Assembly: GCF_000235505.1 (NCBI RefSeq)
Contig: NZ_JH379027.1
Coordinates: 2,100,920-2,151,009 of the forward strand
Length of the DNA: 50,090 nucleotides
Direction of reading: 5' to 3'
From: Hungatella hathewayi WAL-18680
Lineage (GTDB): Bacteria > Bacillota > Clostridia > Lachnospirales > Lachnospiraceae
Part shown: one piece after another, positions 1 to 7,330 of the stretch
Layout of the letters: every line of letters begins with the position of its first letter
Numbering within the stretch: the stretch's first letter is position 1
Position numbers and translations under genes: made by a program
Notes under the pieces: generated by a model
Told to the model about the DNA's origin: nothing
The model's input: the letters and a program-made list of their open reading frames with translations, nothing else
Databases searched by the model: none

Positions 1-22
1 CTTTCTTTTTATCATCTATATA

Positions 23-51
23 TTGCGATTTCCGGACAAGTCGGCTACAAT
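23..51 (+). promoter_or_regulatory. Sigma-A-type promoter for the alpha-hydroxyacid oxidase gene
   Basis: A TTGCGA -35 box (23-28) and a TACAAT -10 box (46-51) are separated by exactly 17 bp, and the start codon follows at 96 behind a GGGAG ribosome-binding site. The expected transcription start is near 58. The call rests on sequence match only. Confidence 0.6.
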
Positions 52-95
52 AGTCCTAGAGTTAAAATACATAGTAAAAAGATGGGAGAACAGGT

Positions 96-1112
96 ATGGA
101 ATATAAGGAAGTTTTGGAACAGGCAAGAAAGAATCTGGGGCCGTACTGCAAGGGCTGCACGGTGTGTAACGGAATGGCATGCCGGAATACGATTCCCGGG
201 CCGGGAGCCAAGGGAGTGGGGGATACGGCTATCCGCAATTTCCAGAAATGGCAGGAGATTCGGGTAAATATGGACACCATCTGCGAGAACCAGCCGATAG
301 ACACCTCCGTGGAGCTGTTTGGCAGACGGTTTGCGGCTCCATTTTTTGCAGGTCCGGTTGGCGCCATCAAGACGCATTACAGTGAAGTATACACGGAGGA
401 AGAGTACAACGATATCCTGGTGTCCGCCTGTGCGGCTGCGGGGATTGCGGCATTTACCGGGGACGGGCTGAACGCCCAGATTATGGTGGAGGCCACGAAG
501 GCCGTGGCAAAGCAGGGCGGCGTCGGCGTGCCGACGGTGAAGCCGTGGAACATAGAGACTATCGAGGAAAAGATGGCCCTTGTGCGGGAGTCCGGAGCCT
601 TTGCGGTGGCTATGGATATTGACGCGGCGGGCCTGCCATTTTTAAAGAACATGACACCTCCTGCCGGAGGAAAGTCCGTGGAGGAAATGAAAGAGATCGT
701 GAAGCTGGCCGGCGCTCCGCTGATACTAAAAGGAATCATGACGGTGAAGGGCGCTCTGAAGGCAAAAGAGGCCGGCGCCAAAGCCATCGTGGTATCCAAC
801 CACGGCGGCCGTGTTCTGGACCAGTGTCCATCCACCGCGGAAGTGCTTCCCGCCATCGTGGAGGCAGTCGGCCAGGAGATGACGGTTCTGGTGGACGGCG
901 GTATCCGCTCCGGCGTCGATGTGTTCAAGGCCCTGGCCATGGGAGCGGACGGCGTGCTGATTGCAAGACCGTTTGTGACTGCTGTCTATGGCGGCGGCGC
1001 GGAGGGCGTGGCGGCCTATATCAAGAAGCTGTCCGACGAACTCGCCGATACCATGGCCATGTGTGGCGCCCACACAATCGGAGAGATTACCAGGGATATG
1101 ATTTGGAATTAG
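96..1112 (+). CDS. FMN-dependent alpha-hydroxy-acid oxidizing protein with N-terminal cysteine cluster
   Basis: This 338-residue protein belongs to the lactate/glycolate oxidase (FMN-dependent alpha-hydroxyacid dehydrogenase) TIM-barrel family. The active-site stretch SNHGGR places the catalytic His at residue 236 and the substrate-binding Arg at 239. DGGIRSG near 267-273 and GADGVLIARPF after it form the flavin-phosphate site. It is expected to oxidise a small 2-hydroxy acid such as lactate in the cytoplasm; the substrate cannot be read from sequence. The N-terminus carries C18, C21, C24 and C29 (CX2CX2CX4C), absent from classical lactate oxidases and suggestive of a bound metal or Fe-S cluster. 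I recall similar cysteines in clostridial relatives, which would suggest an alternative electron acceptor to oxygen; that is inference. It has its own promoter and no operon partner upstream in the window. Confidence 0.88.
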   Translation: MEYKEVLEQARKNLGPYCKGCTVCNGMACRNTIPGPGAKGVGDTAIRNFQKWQEIRVNMDTICENQPIDTSVELFGRRFAAPFFAGPVGAIKTHYSEVYTEEEYNDILVSACAAAGIAAFTGDGLNAQIMVEATKAVAKQGGVGVPTVKPWNIETIEEKMALVRESGAFAVAMDIDAAGLPFLKNMTPPAGGKSVEEMKEIVKLAGAPLILKGIMTVKGALKAKEAGAKAIVVSNHGGRVLDQCPSTAEVLPAIVEAVGQEMTVLVDGGIRSGVDVFKALAMGADGVLIARPFVTAVYGGGAEGVAAYIKKLSDELADTMAMCGAHTIGEITRDMIWN

Positions 1113-1210
1113 AGTACCAAAACTCCCCGTGTTGTGGTAGAATATAGATAGGAGATAACACACAATTCCATATAGAAGTAATCGAAACAAACACAGGAGG
1201 GGAATGGCAG

Positions 1211-1849
1211 ATGAATGAGAGAGGATTTGTAATTACGATTGACAGACAGTATGGCAGCGGGGGGCGTATTATCGGGAAGAAATTATCTGAAGAACTGGGG
1301 ATTCCGTTCTATGACCAGGAGATTCTCAAGATGGCGTCCGAGGAGAGCGCGGTGGGAGAGCAGTTTTTCCGTCTGAACGATGAGAAGGCGGGGAACAATC
1401 TGATTTACCGGGCAATCGGAGGTTTGAAATCCAGTCTTCAGGAGCCGTCAGTGGAGGAGGGAATCACCTCCCCGGAGAACCTGTTCCGGTTCCAGGCGGA
1501 GATTATCAGAAAGGTAGCGGATGAGAGCCCCTGTATCATCATGGGCCGCTGTGCCGACTATGTGCTGGACGCGGAGGCCAAGGAGCAGCTTGTCCGGCTG
1601 TTCGTCTATGCCGATATTCCCACCTGTATCCGCAGGGTTATGGAGGTGGACGGCGTGGACGCCAGAGAAGCCCTGAAGCGGGTGAACCGTATCAGCAAGG
1701 AGCGCCGGGATTATTACAAGTATTACACAGGGAAAGACTGGGAGGATATGGCCAACTACGATCTGCCGATTAATACCACCAGGCTGGAGTTGGATGAGGC
1801 GGTGACACTGATTAAGGACTATATTAAAATCAGAGGATACGAGCTCTAA
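1211..1849 (+). CDS. Cytidylate kinase-like family protein
   Basis: The 212-residue protein has a P-loop-like N-terminus (ITIDRQYGSGGRIIGKKL, about residues 9-26), followed by GIPFYDQEIL, the pattern of the cytidylate kinase-like family common in Firmicutes. The family shares the CMP-kinase fold, but members of this type are usually additional to the true Cmk and their substrate is generally unknown. The lid-like segment ISKERRDYYKYYTGKDW lies near residues 160-176 and contains several basic residues. The ATG at 1211 follows an AGGAGGGG ribosome-binding site at about 1195. It stands alone between the oxidase and the cell-wall hydrolase. Nucleotide kinase activity is a family inference; the family assignment itself is firm. 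Confidence 0.82.
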   Translation: MNERGFVITIDRQYGSGGRIIGKKLSEELGIPFYDQEILKMASEESAVGEQFFRLNDEKAGNNLIYRAIGGLKSSLQEPSVEEGITSPENLFRFQAEIIRKVADESPCIIMGRCADYVLDAEAKEQLVRLFVYADIPTCIRRVMEVDGVDAREALKRVNRISKERRDYYKYYTGKDWEDMANYDLPINTTRLELDEAVTLIKDYIKIRGYEL

Positions 1850-1926
1850 AAAAGATATTAACACTTTTGTAAAAGAATTTTAATAAAAATTTTGTCTATT
1901 TTGTCGCATTTCTGAAATGACTATGG

Positions 1927-2003
1927 TATAATGTTCGAGATAAGCGACGTTTGGGGGAGAAGATTCTGGCATGCTTATTGCTCAGACTGCTCCCCTTCTT
2001 TTT
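1927..2003 (+). promoter_or_regulatory. Candidate structured leader of the NlpC/P60 gene (interleaved stems plus T-rich tract)
   Basis: A TATAAT -10 box lies at 1927-1932, without a convincing -35 at normal spacing (TTGTCG at 1901 is 20 bp away). Just downstream, ATAAGC (1940-1945) can pair with GCTTAT (1973-1978), and GGGGAG (1954-1959) can pair with CTCCCC (1990-1995). The two stems interleave, as in an H-type pseudoknot, and are followed by TTCTTTTT (1996-2003). This could be a leader that ends transcription before the downstream gene at 2061. It does not match any riboswitch consensus I can recall. Confidence 0.35.
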
Positions 2004-2060
2004 CACGTTTTTTGCCCGGCAGCAAGCTGGCAATAAAAAGGACAGGAGATTGCGTAAACC

Positions 2061-3686
2061 ATGTTTTTAAAAAATGATAATCCTGAAAGGCGGAGCAGAG
2101 CCAGAAAAAATTGGGATCATAAAGAGTACATCAAATACCTGATCGTGGCGGGAGCCGCACTGGTTGTGATCGTGGCGGCCATTTTGATCGGAAGAGCCGT
2201 GATGAAAACATCGTCCGGGACACCGAAGGGCGCGGTTGGGCAGGAAGCGAGCCCGGCCAACGCGTCATTGAGCCCGGAGGAGATGGAAGCATCCAGGCAG
2301 GCCGAGGAAGAGTCGAAGGCACAGGCGGAGAAAGAAGCCATCCAGGCGGTGGTGGATTCCTACGAGAATCTGGGCATTGTCCAGGTCTCCGGTTATCTGA
2401 ATGTGAGAAGAACGCCGGACCCCCAGGGCGATATCATCGGCAAGCTTCAGGAGAACAGCGCCTGCGAGATTGTGGGCAGCGAGGGAGAGTGGTATCACAT
2501 CAATTCCGGTGGAGTGGACGGCTATATCAGCAACCAGTACGTCATTTCCGGCGACGAGGCCAGAGCGAAGGCGCTGGAGTATGTGAAGCTTCGCGCCATT
2601 GTCACTGCGGACAACCTAAACATCAGGAGCGCGCCAACGACGGACGACCCCAGCAATGTGGTGGCCCAGGCCCTGCTCAATGAGAGATATGAAGTTATCA
2701 GCCAGGAGGACGGCTGGATACAGATTCCAAGCGGATACATTTCCGCGGATTACGCGGAGGTGAAGCTGGCCCTCAATGAGGCCAGAAAGATGGATTTGAA
2801 GGCCATGGCGGTGAACCAGTATGGCAACATCGTCATTTCCAAGGTTAGCAATTACTTAAATGTCCGGAGTTCACCAAAGGATGAGGGTAATGCCAATATC
2901 ATCGGTAAGCTGCCAAGCAACGCGGCCGGTGAGATTATCGATACGGAGGACGGCTGGTACAAGATTAAGTCCGGCAATATCACGGGATATGTGACGACGG
3001 ACCCCCAGTACACGGCTACGGGAGACGAGGCCAGGGAGCTGGCTATGGCGTCCGCCAGTCTGATGGCCATTGTCAATACGGACAGGCTCAATGTCAGAAA
3101 AGAACCAAGCACCGAATCCAGTATCTGGACACAGATTTCCAAGGAGGACCGCTATTCGGTTATCCAGCAGATGGATGGCTGGGTGCAGATTGAGCTGGAT
3201 GCAGGGGAGGAGGACAGCGACGCCGCCTACATTTCCACCAGGGATAACAATGTGGAGGTGCGTTACGCTCTGGCCGAGGCCATCAAGTTCTCTCCGCTGG
3301 AGGAGAAGGCCAACCAGCAGGCGTCTCTGCGGAACAAGATTGTCAACTATGCGCTGCAGTTTGTGGGCAACCGGTACGTATGGGGGGGAACCAGTCTGAC
3401 GAAGGGTGCGGACTGCTCCGGCTTTACCCAGTCGGTGATGAAAAACTTCGGCATCAGCCTGCCTCGTGTGTCGAGAGACCAGGCCAACGCCGGAAGAGCG
3501 GTGAAGTCCAGCGAGATGCGGCCAGGCGATTTGATATTCTACACCAACAGCGGCGGCACCGTAAACCATGTAGCCATGTATATCGGCAACGGCCAGGTGG
3601 TACATGCGGCCAGCACGAGAAGCGGTATCAGGATTTCCACCTGGAATTACCGCAACCCTGCTAAGATTCGAAATGTGATTGATTAA
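2061..3686 (+). CDS. Membrane-anchored SH3-domain NlpC/P60 (C40) cell-wall hydrolase
   Basis: The 541-residue protein has a basic N-terminus, one membrane segment (about 27-46), an acidic Ala/Glu-rich linker (about 60-95), four bacterial SH3 repeats starting near 104, 178, 258 and 334 (each recognisable by an LNVR/LNIR core and a DGW or EGEWY turn), and a C-terminal NlpC/P60 peptidase domain from about 425. The catalytic triad is visible as C452 in DCSGF, H503 in NHVAMYIG and H515 in VVHAAS. Such enzymes cleave peptide stems of peptidoglycan at the outer face of the membrane, with SH3 repeats binding the wall. The ribosome-binding site (CAGGAG at 2043) sits about 12 nt from the ATG, longer than usual. 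The neighbouring gene is convergent, so this is a single-gene unit. Confidence 0.92.
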   Translation: MFLKNDNPERRSRARKNWDHKEYIKYLIVAGAALVVIVAAILIGRAVMKTSSGTPKGAVGQEASPANASLSPEEMEASRQAEEESKAQAEKEAIQAVVDSYENLGIVQVSGYLNVRRTPDPQGDIIGKLQENSACEIVGSEGEWYHINSGGVDGYISNQYVISGDEARAKALEYVKLRAIVTADNLNIRSAPTTDDPSNVVAQALLNERYEVISQEDGWIQIPSGYISADYAEVKLALNEARKMDLKAMAVNQYGNIVISKVSNYLNVRSSPKDEGNANIIGKLPSNAAGEIIDTEDGWYKIKSGNITGYVTTDPQYTATGDEARELAMASASLMAIVNTDRLNVRKEPSTESSIWTQISKEDRYSVIQQMDGWVQIELDAGEEDSDAAYISTRDNNVEVRYALAEAIKFSPLEEKANQQASLRNKIVNYALQFVGNRYVWGGTSLTKGADCSGFTQSVMKNFGISLPRVSRDQANAGRAVKSSEMRPGDLIFYTNSGGTVNHVAMYIGNGQVVHAASTRSGIRISTWNYRNPAKIRNVID

Positions 3687-3708
3687 AGGTCATAAGAATG
3701 TAACGCCA

Positions 3709-4800
3709 TCAGAAGAGATGGGTGAGTAACTGACGAAGATAAGTCTGGAACCGGGAGGGCTCTGCAAAGAGTTCCTCCCGGTATTCCGTATAGGAGATTT
3801 TGTCCTTGTATTCCCGCCGGAAGGCCGGCTCCCACACGGGCTCGTACTGGGGGAGAAACAGCCCCTGCTTTCTGGTATAGCAGGTCTTGGCCGTGGCCTT
3901 CATACGGGCGTCCTTGTCCACATATTCCCCCACACTTTTGTGAATGGCGGTGTCCTCGAAGGGAAGATAATAGTAATTCTTGTAGTCGGGATAAAAGTAC
4001 TTAAGCTCCCCGTCGTACAACTCGATGGTGAATCGGAGGGCCTGTCCCTCCGCCTCAACGCGCACCAGACCATTTTCCTGGGAAATGGGGACGGGAAGGA
4101 GGCAGTCGCTCTCGCCGGTGACAATGAGAACCGGATAAGGCGTGCCGAAAATGTCCTTCTGCTGCCCTAGAACCTGCCCCGTCAAACGGATGTCGGATTC
4201 CAGAAAGTCCGGGTAATTGAGGATGGGCAGTATCAGAGGCATTCCCTGCAAATCCTCCGCATTATGTAACATCAGCATATCATAGAGAACCTGTTCGTGG
4301 GTCCTTAAATAGTCGTAATACACTTCTATCAGCTGGCCGCCGGAATACTGGTCCTCCCGGTAAATGCCGAGAAAACGCTCGATAGACTTCTGTTTTAAAT
4401 TCTCCAGATTTAGCAGATTCCGGTAGGGCTTGATCTTCTTGTAAATGTCAATGCTTTTGATGCCGGAGAAGTCGTAGGGCAGACCGTAGGCCCGGCAGCG
4501 TTTTAACAGGTAGGGAATATCAAACCCATCCCCGTTGAAATGCACCAGCACCCGGTAGCCGTCGAGAAACTCAAAGAAGGCGGCCAGCACATCCGCCTCC
4601 GCGTCCGCCGTGTCGGCAAACCACTGAATCAGGCGCCAGGAGCCCTGACTGTAATAGGTGCAGCCAATCAGATAGAGATTGGAATAGTCGCCGGAAAAAC
4701 CGGTGGTCTCAATATCAAAAAACAAAAGTTCCGTCAGTGCGCCCAGCCGCTCCAGGGGATAGGTGTCCGGTAAATCTATGGTATTTTTTACGGTAATCAT
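3709..4800 (-). CDS. Ribonuclease H-like / DEDD exonuclease domain protein (YprB type)
   Basis: The 363-residue protein begins with a DEDD exonuclease fold: FFDIETTG (about 28-35) supplies the first two acidic metal ligands, HFNGDGFDIPYL (about 112-123) the third, and HNAEDLQG (about 181-188) lies where the last motif is expected. This is the YprB-like 'ribonuclease H-like domain-containing protein' of Firmicutes, often found near RecQ-type or repair genes; here it is divergent from ruvAB. A nuclease acting on nucleic acid in the cytoplasm is expected, but no substrate is established for the family to my knowledge. The C-terminal 150 residues have no recognisable domain. A strong promoter lies immediately upstream and an AGGAG site precedes the ATG. 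Confidence 0.8.
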   Translation of the reverse strand: MITVKNTIDLPDTYPLERLGALTELLFFDIETTGFSGDYSNLYLIGCTYYSQGSWRLIQWFADTADAEADVLAAFFEFLDGYRVLVHFNGDGFDIPYLLKRCRAYGLPYDFSGIKSIDIYKKIKPYRNLLNLENLKQKSIERFLGIYREDQYSGGQLIEVYYDYLRTHEQVLYDMLMLHNAEDLQGMPLILPILNYPDFLESDIRLTGQVLGQQKDIFGTPYPVLIVTGESDCLLPVPISQENGLVRVEAEGQALRFTIELYDGELKYFYPDYKNYYYLPFEDTAIHKSVGEYVDKDARMKATAKTCYTRKQGLFLPQYEPVWEPAFRREYKDKISYTEYREELFAEPSRFQTYLRQLLTHLF

Positions 4801-4830
4801 AGGTAGTTAACTCCTTTTTTTCATAGCCTT

Positions 4831-4859
4831 ATTATATAAGAAGGAGGCGGCCCAGTCAA
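4831..4859 (-). promoter_or_regulatory. Sigma-A promoter for the RNase H-like gene (minus strand)
   Basis: Read on the minus strand, TTGACT (4859-4854), a 17-bp spacer and TATAAT (4836-4831) form a near-consensus promoter. The spacer includes an AAGGAGG-complement that is incidental. Transcription would start near 4824, about 25 nt before the start codon. Confidence 0.75.
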
Positions 4860-4901
4860 TGGAAAGGGAGAGAAAAACAGAATATTTGTTCGATGATACG
4901 C

Positions 4902-4930
4902 TTGCAAAGGCAGAGGGTGTATGCTATGAT
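4902..4930 (+). promoter_or_regulatory. Sigma-A promoter for ruvAB
   Basis: TTGCAA (4902-4907) and TATGAT (4925-4930) are spaced by 17 bp. The predicted start near 4937 lies upstream of the ruvA ATG at 4997, which supports that ATG over an in-frame upstream ATG at 4859. Confidence 0.6.
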
Positions 4931-4996
4931 TGTAGCAAGTATGGACAGAGTCCGTTTGGAATACGAAAGAGAGAGAAAGACGGGAGTAAATGCAGG

Positions 4997-5614
4997 ATGA
5001 TATCGTATGTGAGAGGACCTCTTGTTGAGATAGAGGAAGACGTGGTTGTGGTAGAAGCAGGAGGAATCGGGTACAATATTCATGTGCCGCTGTCAGTGCT
5101 GGAGGAGCTTCCGAGGATTGGCACGGAGGTGCGGATTTACACCTATTTTCAGGTGCGGGAGGACGCCATGAGCCTGTACGGATTTTTGAACCGTCAGGAC
5201 CTTTCCATGTTCCGGCAGCTGATTGGGGTCAATGGTATCGGGCCCAAGGCGGCATTGGGGATTTTGTCGACCCTGCGGCCGGATGATTTGCGGCTGGCCA
5301 TTCTCTCGGGGGACGCCAAGGCCATATCGAGAGCGCCCGGAGTGGGGGCCAAGACGGCCCAGCGGGTGATTCTGGATTTGAAGGACAAGGTGAACCTGGA
5401 GGATATGCTGCCAGGAGGAGACGCGGGCGCGTCGTCCGGAAATGCCGGTGGCGCCGGTATGGCGGGCAGTGCGGCCATGGAGGCCATCAGTGCGCTGGCG
5501 GCTCTGGGGTACTCCAACATGGAGGCGTCAAAGGCAGTGAGACAGGTTGCGGTTACGGATGAGATGACGCCGGAAGATGTGCTGAAAGCGGCGCTCAAGC
5601 ATCTGGCATTTTAG
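4997..5614 (+). CDS. ruvA: Holliday junction branch migration protein RuvA
   Basis: The 205-residue protein starts MISYVRG, the usual RuvA N-terminus. Domain I (about 1-65) is an OB fold, domain II contains the two helix-hairpin-helix motifs (GVNGIGPKAAL near 72 and GVGAKTAQRVILDLKD near 113) that contact the junction backbone, and after a Gly/Ala-rich linker the C-terminal domain III (about 157-205) binds RuvB. RuvA tetramers hold the four-way junction while RuvB drives migration. The reading frame stays open upstream to 4859, but that extension has no family similarity and contains the promoter, so the start at 4997 is preferred. ruvB follows 13 nt later in the same operon. Confidence 0.96.
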   Translation: MISYVRGPLVEIEEDVVVVEAGGIGYNIHVPLSVLEELPRIGTEVRIYTYFQVREDAMSLYGFLNRQDLSMFRQLIGVNGIGPKAALGILSTLRPDDLRLAILSGDAKAISRAPGVGAKTAQRVILDLKDKVNLEDMLPGGDAGASSGNAGGAGMAGSAAMEAISALAALGYSNMEASKAVRQVAVTDEMTPEDVLKAALKHLAF

Positions 5615-5627
5615 GAGCTGACGGAAT

Positions 5628-6620
5628 ATGGATAGACGAATCATCACGATGGATGTGACAGAAGAAGAGAAGAATGTGGAAGTGACTCTCCGGCCCCAGT
5701 CTCTGGAGACTTATATCGGGCAGGAGAAGTTGAAGTCCATGTTGAAGGTATATATTGAGGCGGCCAAGAGCCGTGGGGACAGTCTGGACCACGTGCTGTT
5801 TTACGGCCCTCCGGGACTGGGAAAGACCACATTGTCCGGGATTATCGCCCATGAGATGGGGGTAAATATGAAGATAACCTCCGGTCCGGCTATTGAAAAG
5901 CCGGGGGAGATGGCGGCCATTCTCAACAACCTCCAGGAGGGGGATGTTCTGTTTGTGGACGAGATTCACCGGCTGAACCGGCAGGTGGAGGAAGTGCTGT
6001 ACCCGGCTATGGAGGACTTTGCCATCGATATCATGCTGGGGAAGGAGTCGTCGGCCCGCTCCATCCGGCTGGATTTACCCAAGTTTACGCTGGTGGGAGC
6101 GACCACCAGGGCGGGGCTTTTGACGGCGCCGCTGCGGGACCGGTTCGGGGTGGTGCAGAAGCTGGAATTCTACACGCCGGAGGAGTTGAAGGTGATTGTG
6201 CTCCGCTCGGCCCAGGTGCTGGAGGTGGAGATTGAGGATGAGGGAGCCATGGAGATCGCCAGGCGCTCCAGAGGGACGCCGAGACTGGCGAACCGGCTGT
6301 TAAAGAGAGTCCGGGATTTCGCCCAGGTGAAGTACCAGGGAGTGATCACGAAAGAGGTGGCGGATTTCGCGCTGGATGTGCTGGATGTGGACCGGCTGGG
6401 ACTGGACAATAATGACAGAAGCATTCTGCTGACCATGATTCAGAAGTTCTCCGGGGGACCGGTAGGGCTGGATACCCTGGCGGCGGCGCTGGGAGAGGAC
6501 GCCGGGACGCTGGAGGAGGTGTACGAGCCCTACCTTCTGATGAACGGACTGATTAACCGGACGCCCAGAGGAAGGGTGGCTACGGAGTATGCATATCACC
6601 ATCTGGGGCTTTCTTTATAA
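5628..6620 (+). CDS. ruvB: Holliday junction branch migration DNA helicase RuvB
   Basis: The 330-residue AAA+ ATPase has Walker A at 60-68 (GPPGLGKTT), Walker B/DEIH at 111-114, a sensor-1 region ([10 protein letters not shown]) and a C-terminal winged helix (about 255-330) for DNA contact. It forms hexameric rings on both sides of RuvA and pumps DNA during recombination repair. The length matches the family. An AGGAGC ribosome-binding site lies about 10 nt before the ATG, and the gene is co-transcribed with ruvA. No hairpin terminator is visible in the 116 nt before zapA. Confidence 0.97.
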   Translation: MDRRIITMDVTEEEKNVEVTLRPQSLETYIGQEKLKSMLKVYIEAAKSRGDSLDHVLFYGPPGLGKTTLSGIIAHEMGVNMKITSGPAIEKPGEMAAILNNLQEGDVLFVDEIHRLNRQVEEVLYPAMEDFAIDIMLGKESSARSIRLDLPKFTLVGATTRAGLLTAPLRDRFGVVQKLEFYTPEELKVIVLRSAQVLEVEIEDEGAMEIARRSRGTPRLANRLLKRVRDFAQVKYQGVITKEVADFALDVLDVDRLGLDNNDRSILLTMIQKFSGGPVGLDTLAAALGEDAGTLEEVYEPYLLMNGLINRTPRGRVATEYAYHHLGLSL

Positions 6621-6736
6621 AATACAAAAGAAAAATTAATGATTAATCCGGGCTTTTATGATATACTTGCATTTAGCAGGAGATTAACTGCAAAAGAGAA
6701 GAATAAATGAGAGTATAAGGCGGGGAGATTCTGATA

Positions 6737-7204
6737 ATGGATGCAAAGAATTACGCGGAAGTATTGATAGATGGCAAGATTTACACACTGGGCGGCTCGG
6801 AGGATGAGCGTTATCTTCAGAGAGTGGCCAGCTACATCAACGATAAGACGGCGCAGCTCAAGAAGCAGTCCGGATTTACAAAGCAGAGCCAGGATTACCA
6901 GGCGGTGATGGTGGAGTTAAATATTGCTGACGATTATTTTAAAATGTTGGACGAGTCTCTGGAAGCCAGGCAGCAGAAGGAAGATATGGAGAAGGAGACT
7001 TACAGCCTGAAGCATGAGCTTGTCACCACCCAGATGAAGCTGGAGGCGGTGTTAAAGGAGCTGGAAGAACTTCAGAAACGGCCGGCGAAAAACGAGCAGG
7101 AGTTAAAGCGGCTGAAGGAAGAGAATCAGAAGCTGCGGGCCATGAAGGCGGCCAGCGAGCATGCGGGAGCGGCCGGTGGAAACAGCGGCAGCCAGAAAAA
7201 ATAG
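6737..7204 (+). CDS. zapA: Cell division protein ZapA
   Basis: The 155-residue protein has the ZapA N-terminal domain (residues 1-60, with VLIDGKIYTLGGSEDERYLQ) followed by a long coiled coil (about 85-135) and a Gly/Ser-rich tail. ZapA crosslinks FtsZ filaments at the division ring. It is longer than the roughly 100-residue E. coli and B. subtilis proteins because the coiled coil is extended, which is usual in clostridia. GGGGAG precedes the ATG. Its position ahead of a U32 peptidase and a flippase/PBP pair is a familiar clostridial arrangement and supports the name. Confidence 0.88.
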   Translation: MDAKNYAEVLIDGKIYTLGGSEDERYLQRVASYINDKTAQLKKQSGFTKQSQDYQAVMVELNIADDYFKMLDESLEARQQKEDMEKETYSLKHELVTTQMKLEAVLKELEELQKRPAKNEQELKRLKEENQKLRAMKAASEHAGAAGGNSGSQKK

Positions 7205-7330
7205 AGGATTACATACCGGGGGGTGTCTCATAGGAATATTGGGACATCCTTTCTTACCTTACAGGCCGAAGGAAAACCGGGATGGAGAGACAGACAGGGA
7301 CCGTGGCATGCGGTGGAATGGAGAGAGGTT

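Noticed and set aside
1103-1143. Promoter for the cytidylate kinase-like gene (TTGGAA and TAGAAT)
   Set aside because: The spacing of 29 bp is far too long and no better -35 is visible.
1933-2060. c-di-AMP (ydaO-type) riboswitch ahead of the NlpC/P60 gene
   Set aside because: The leader is short and lacks the conserved sequence blocks that I recall for this class; only an unassigned structured leader can be supported.
4859-4996. N-terminal extension of RuvA from an upstream ATG
   Set aside because: The extension has no family similarity, contains the likely promoter, and the ATG at 4997 gives the normal RuvA start.
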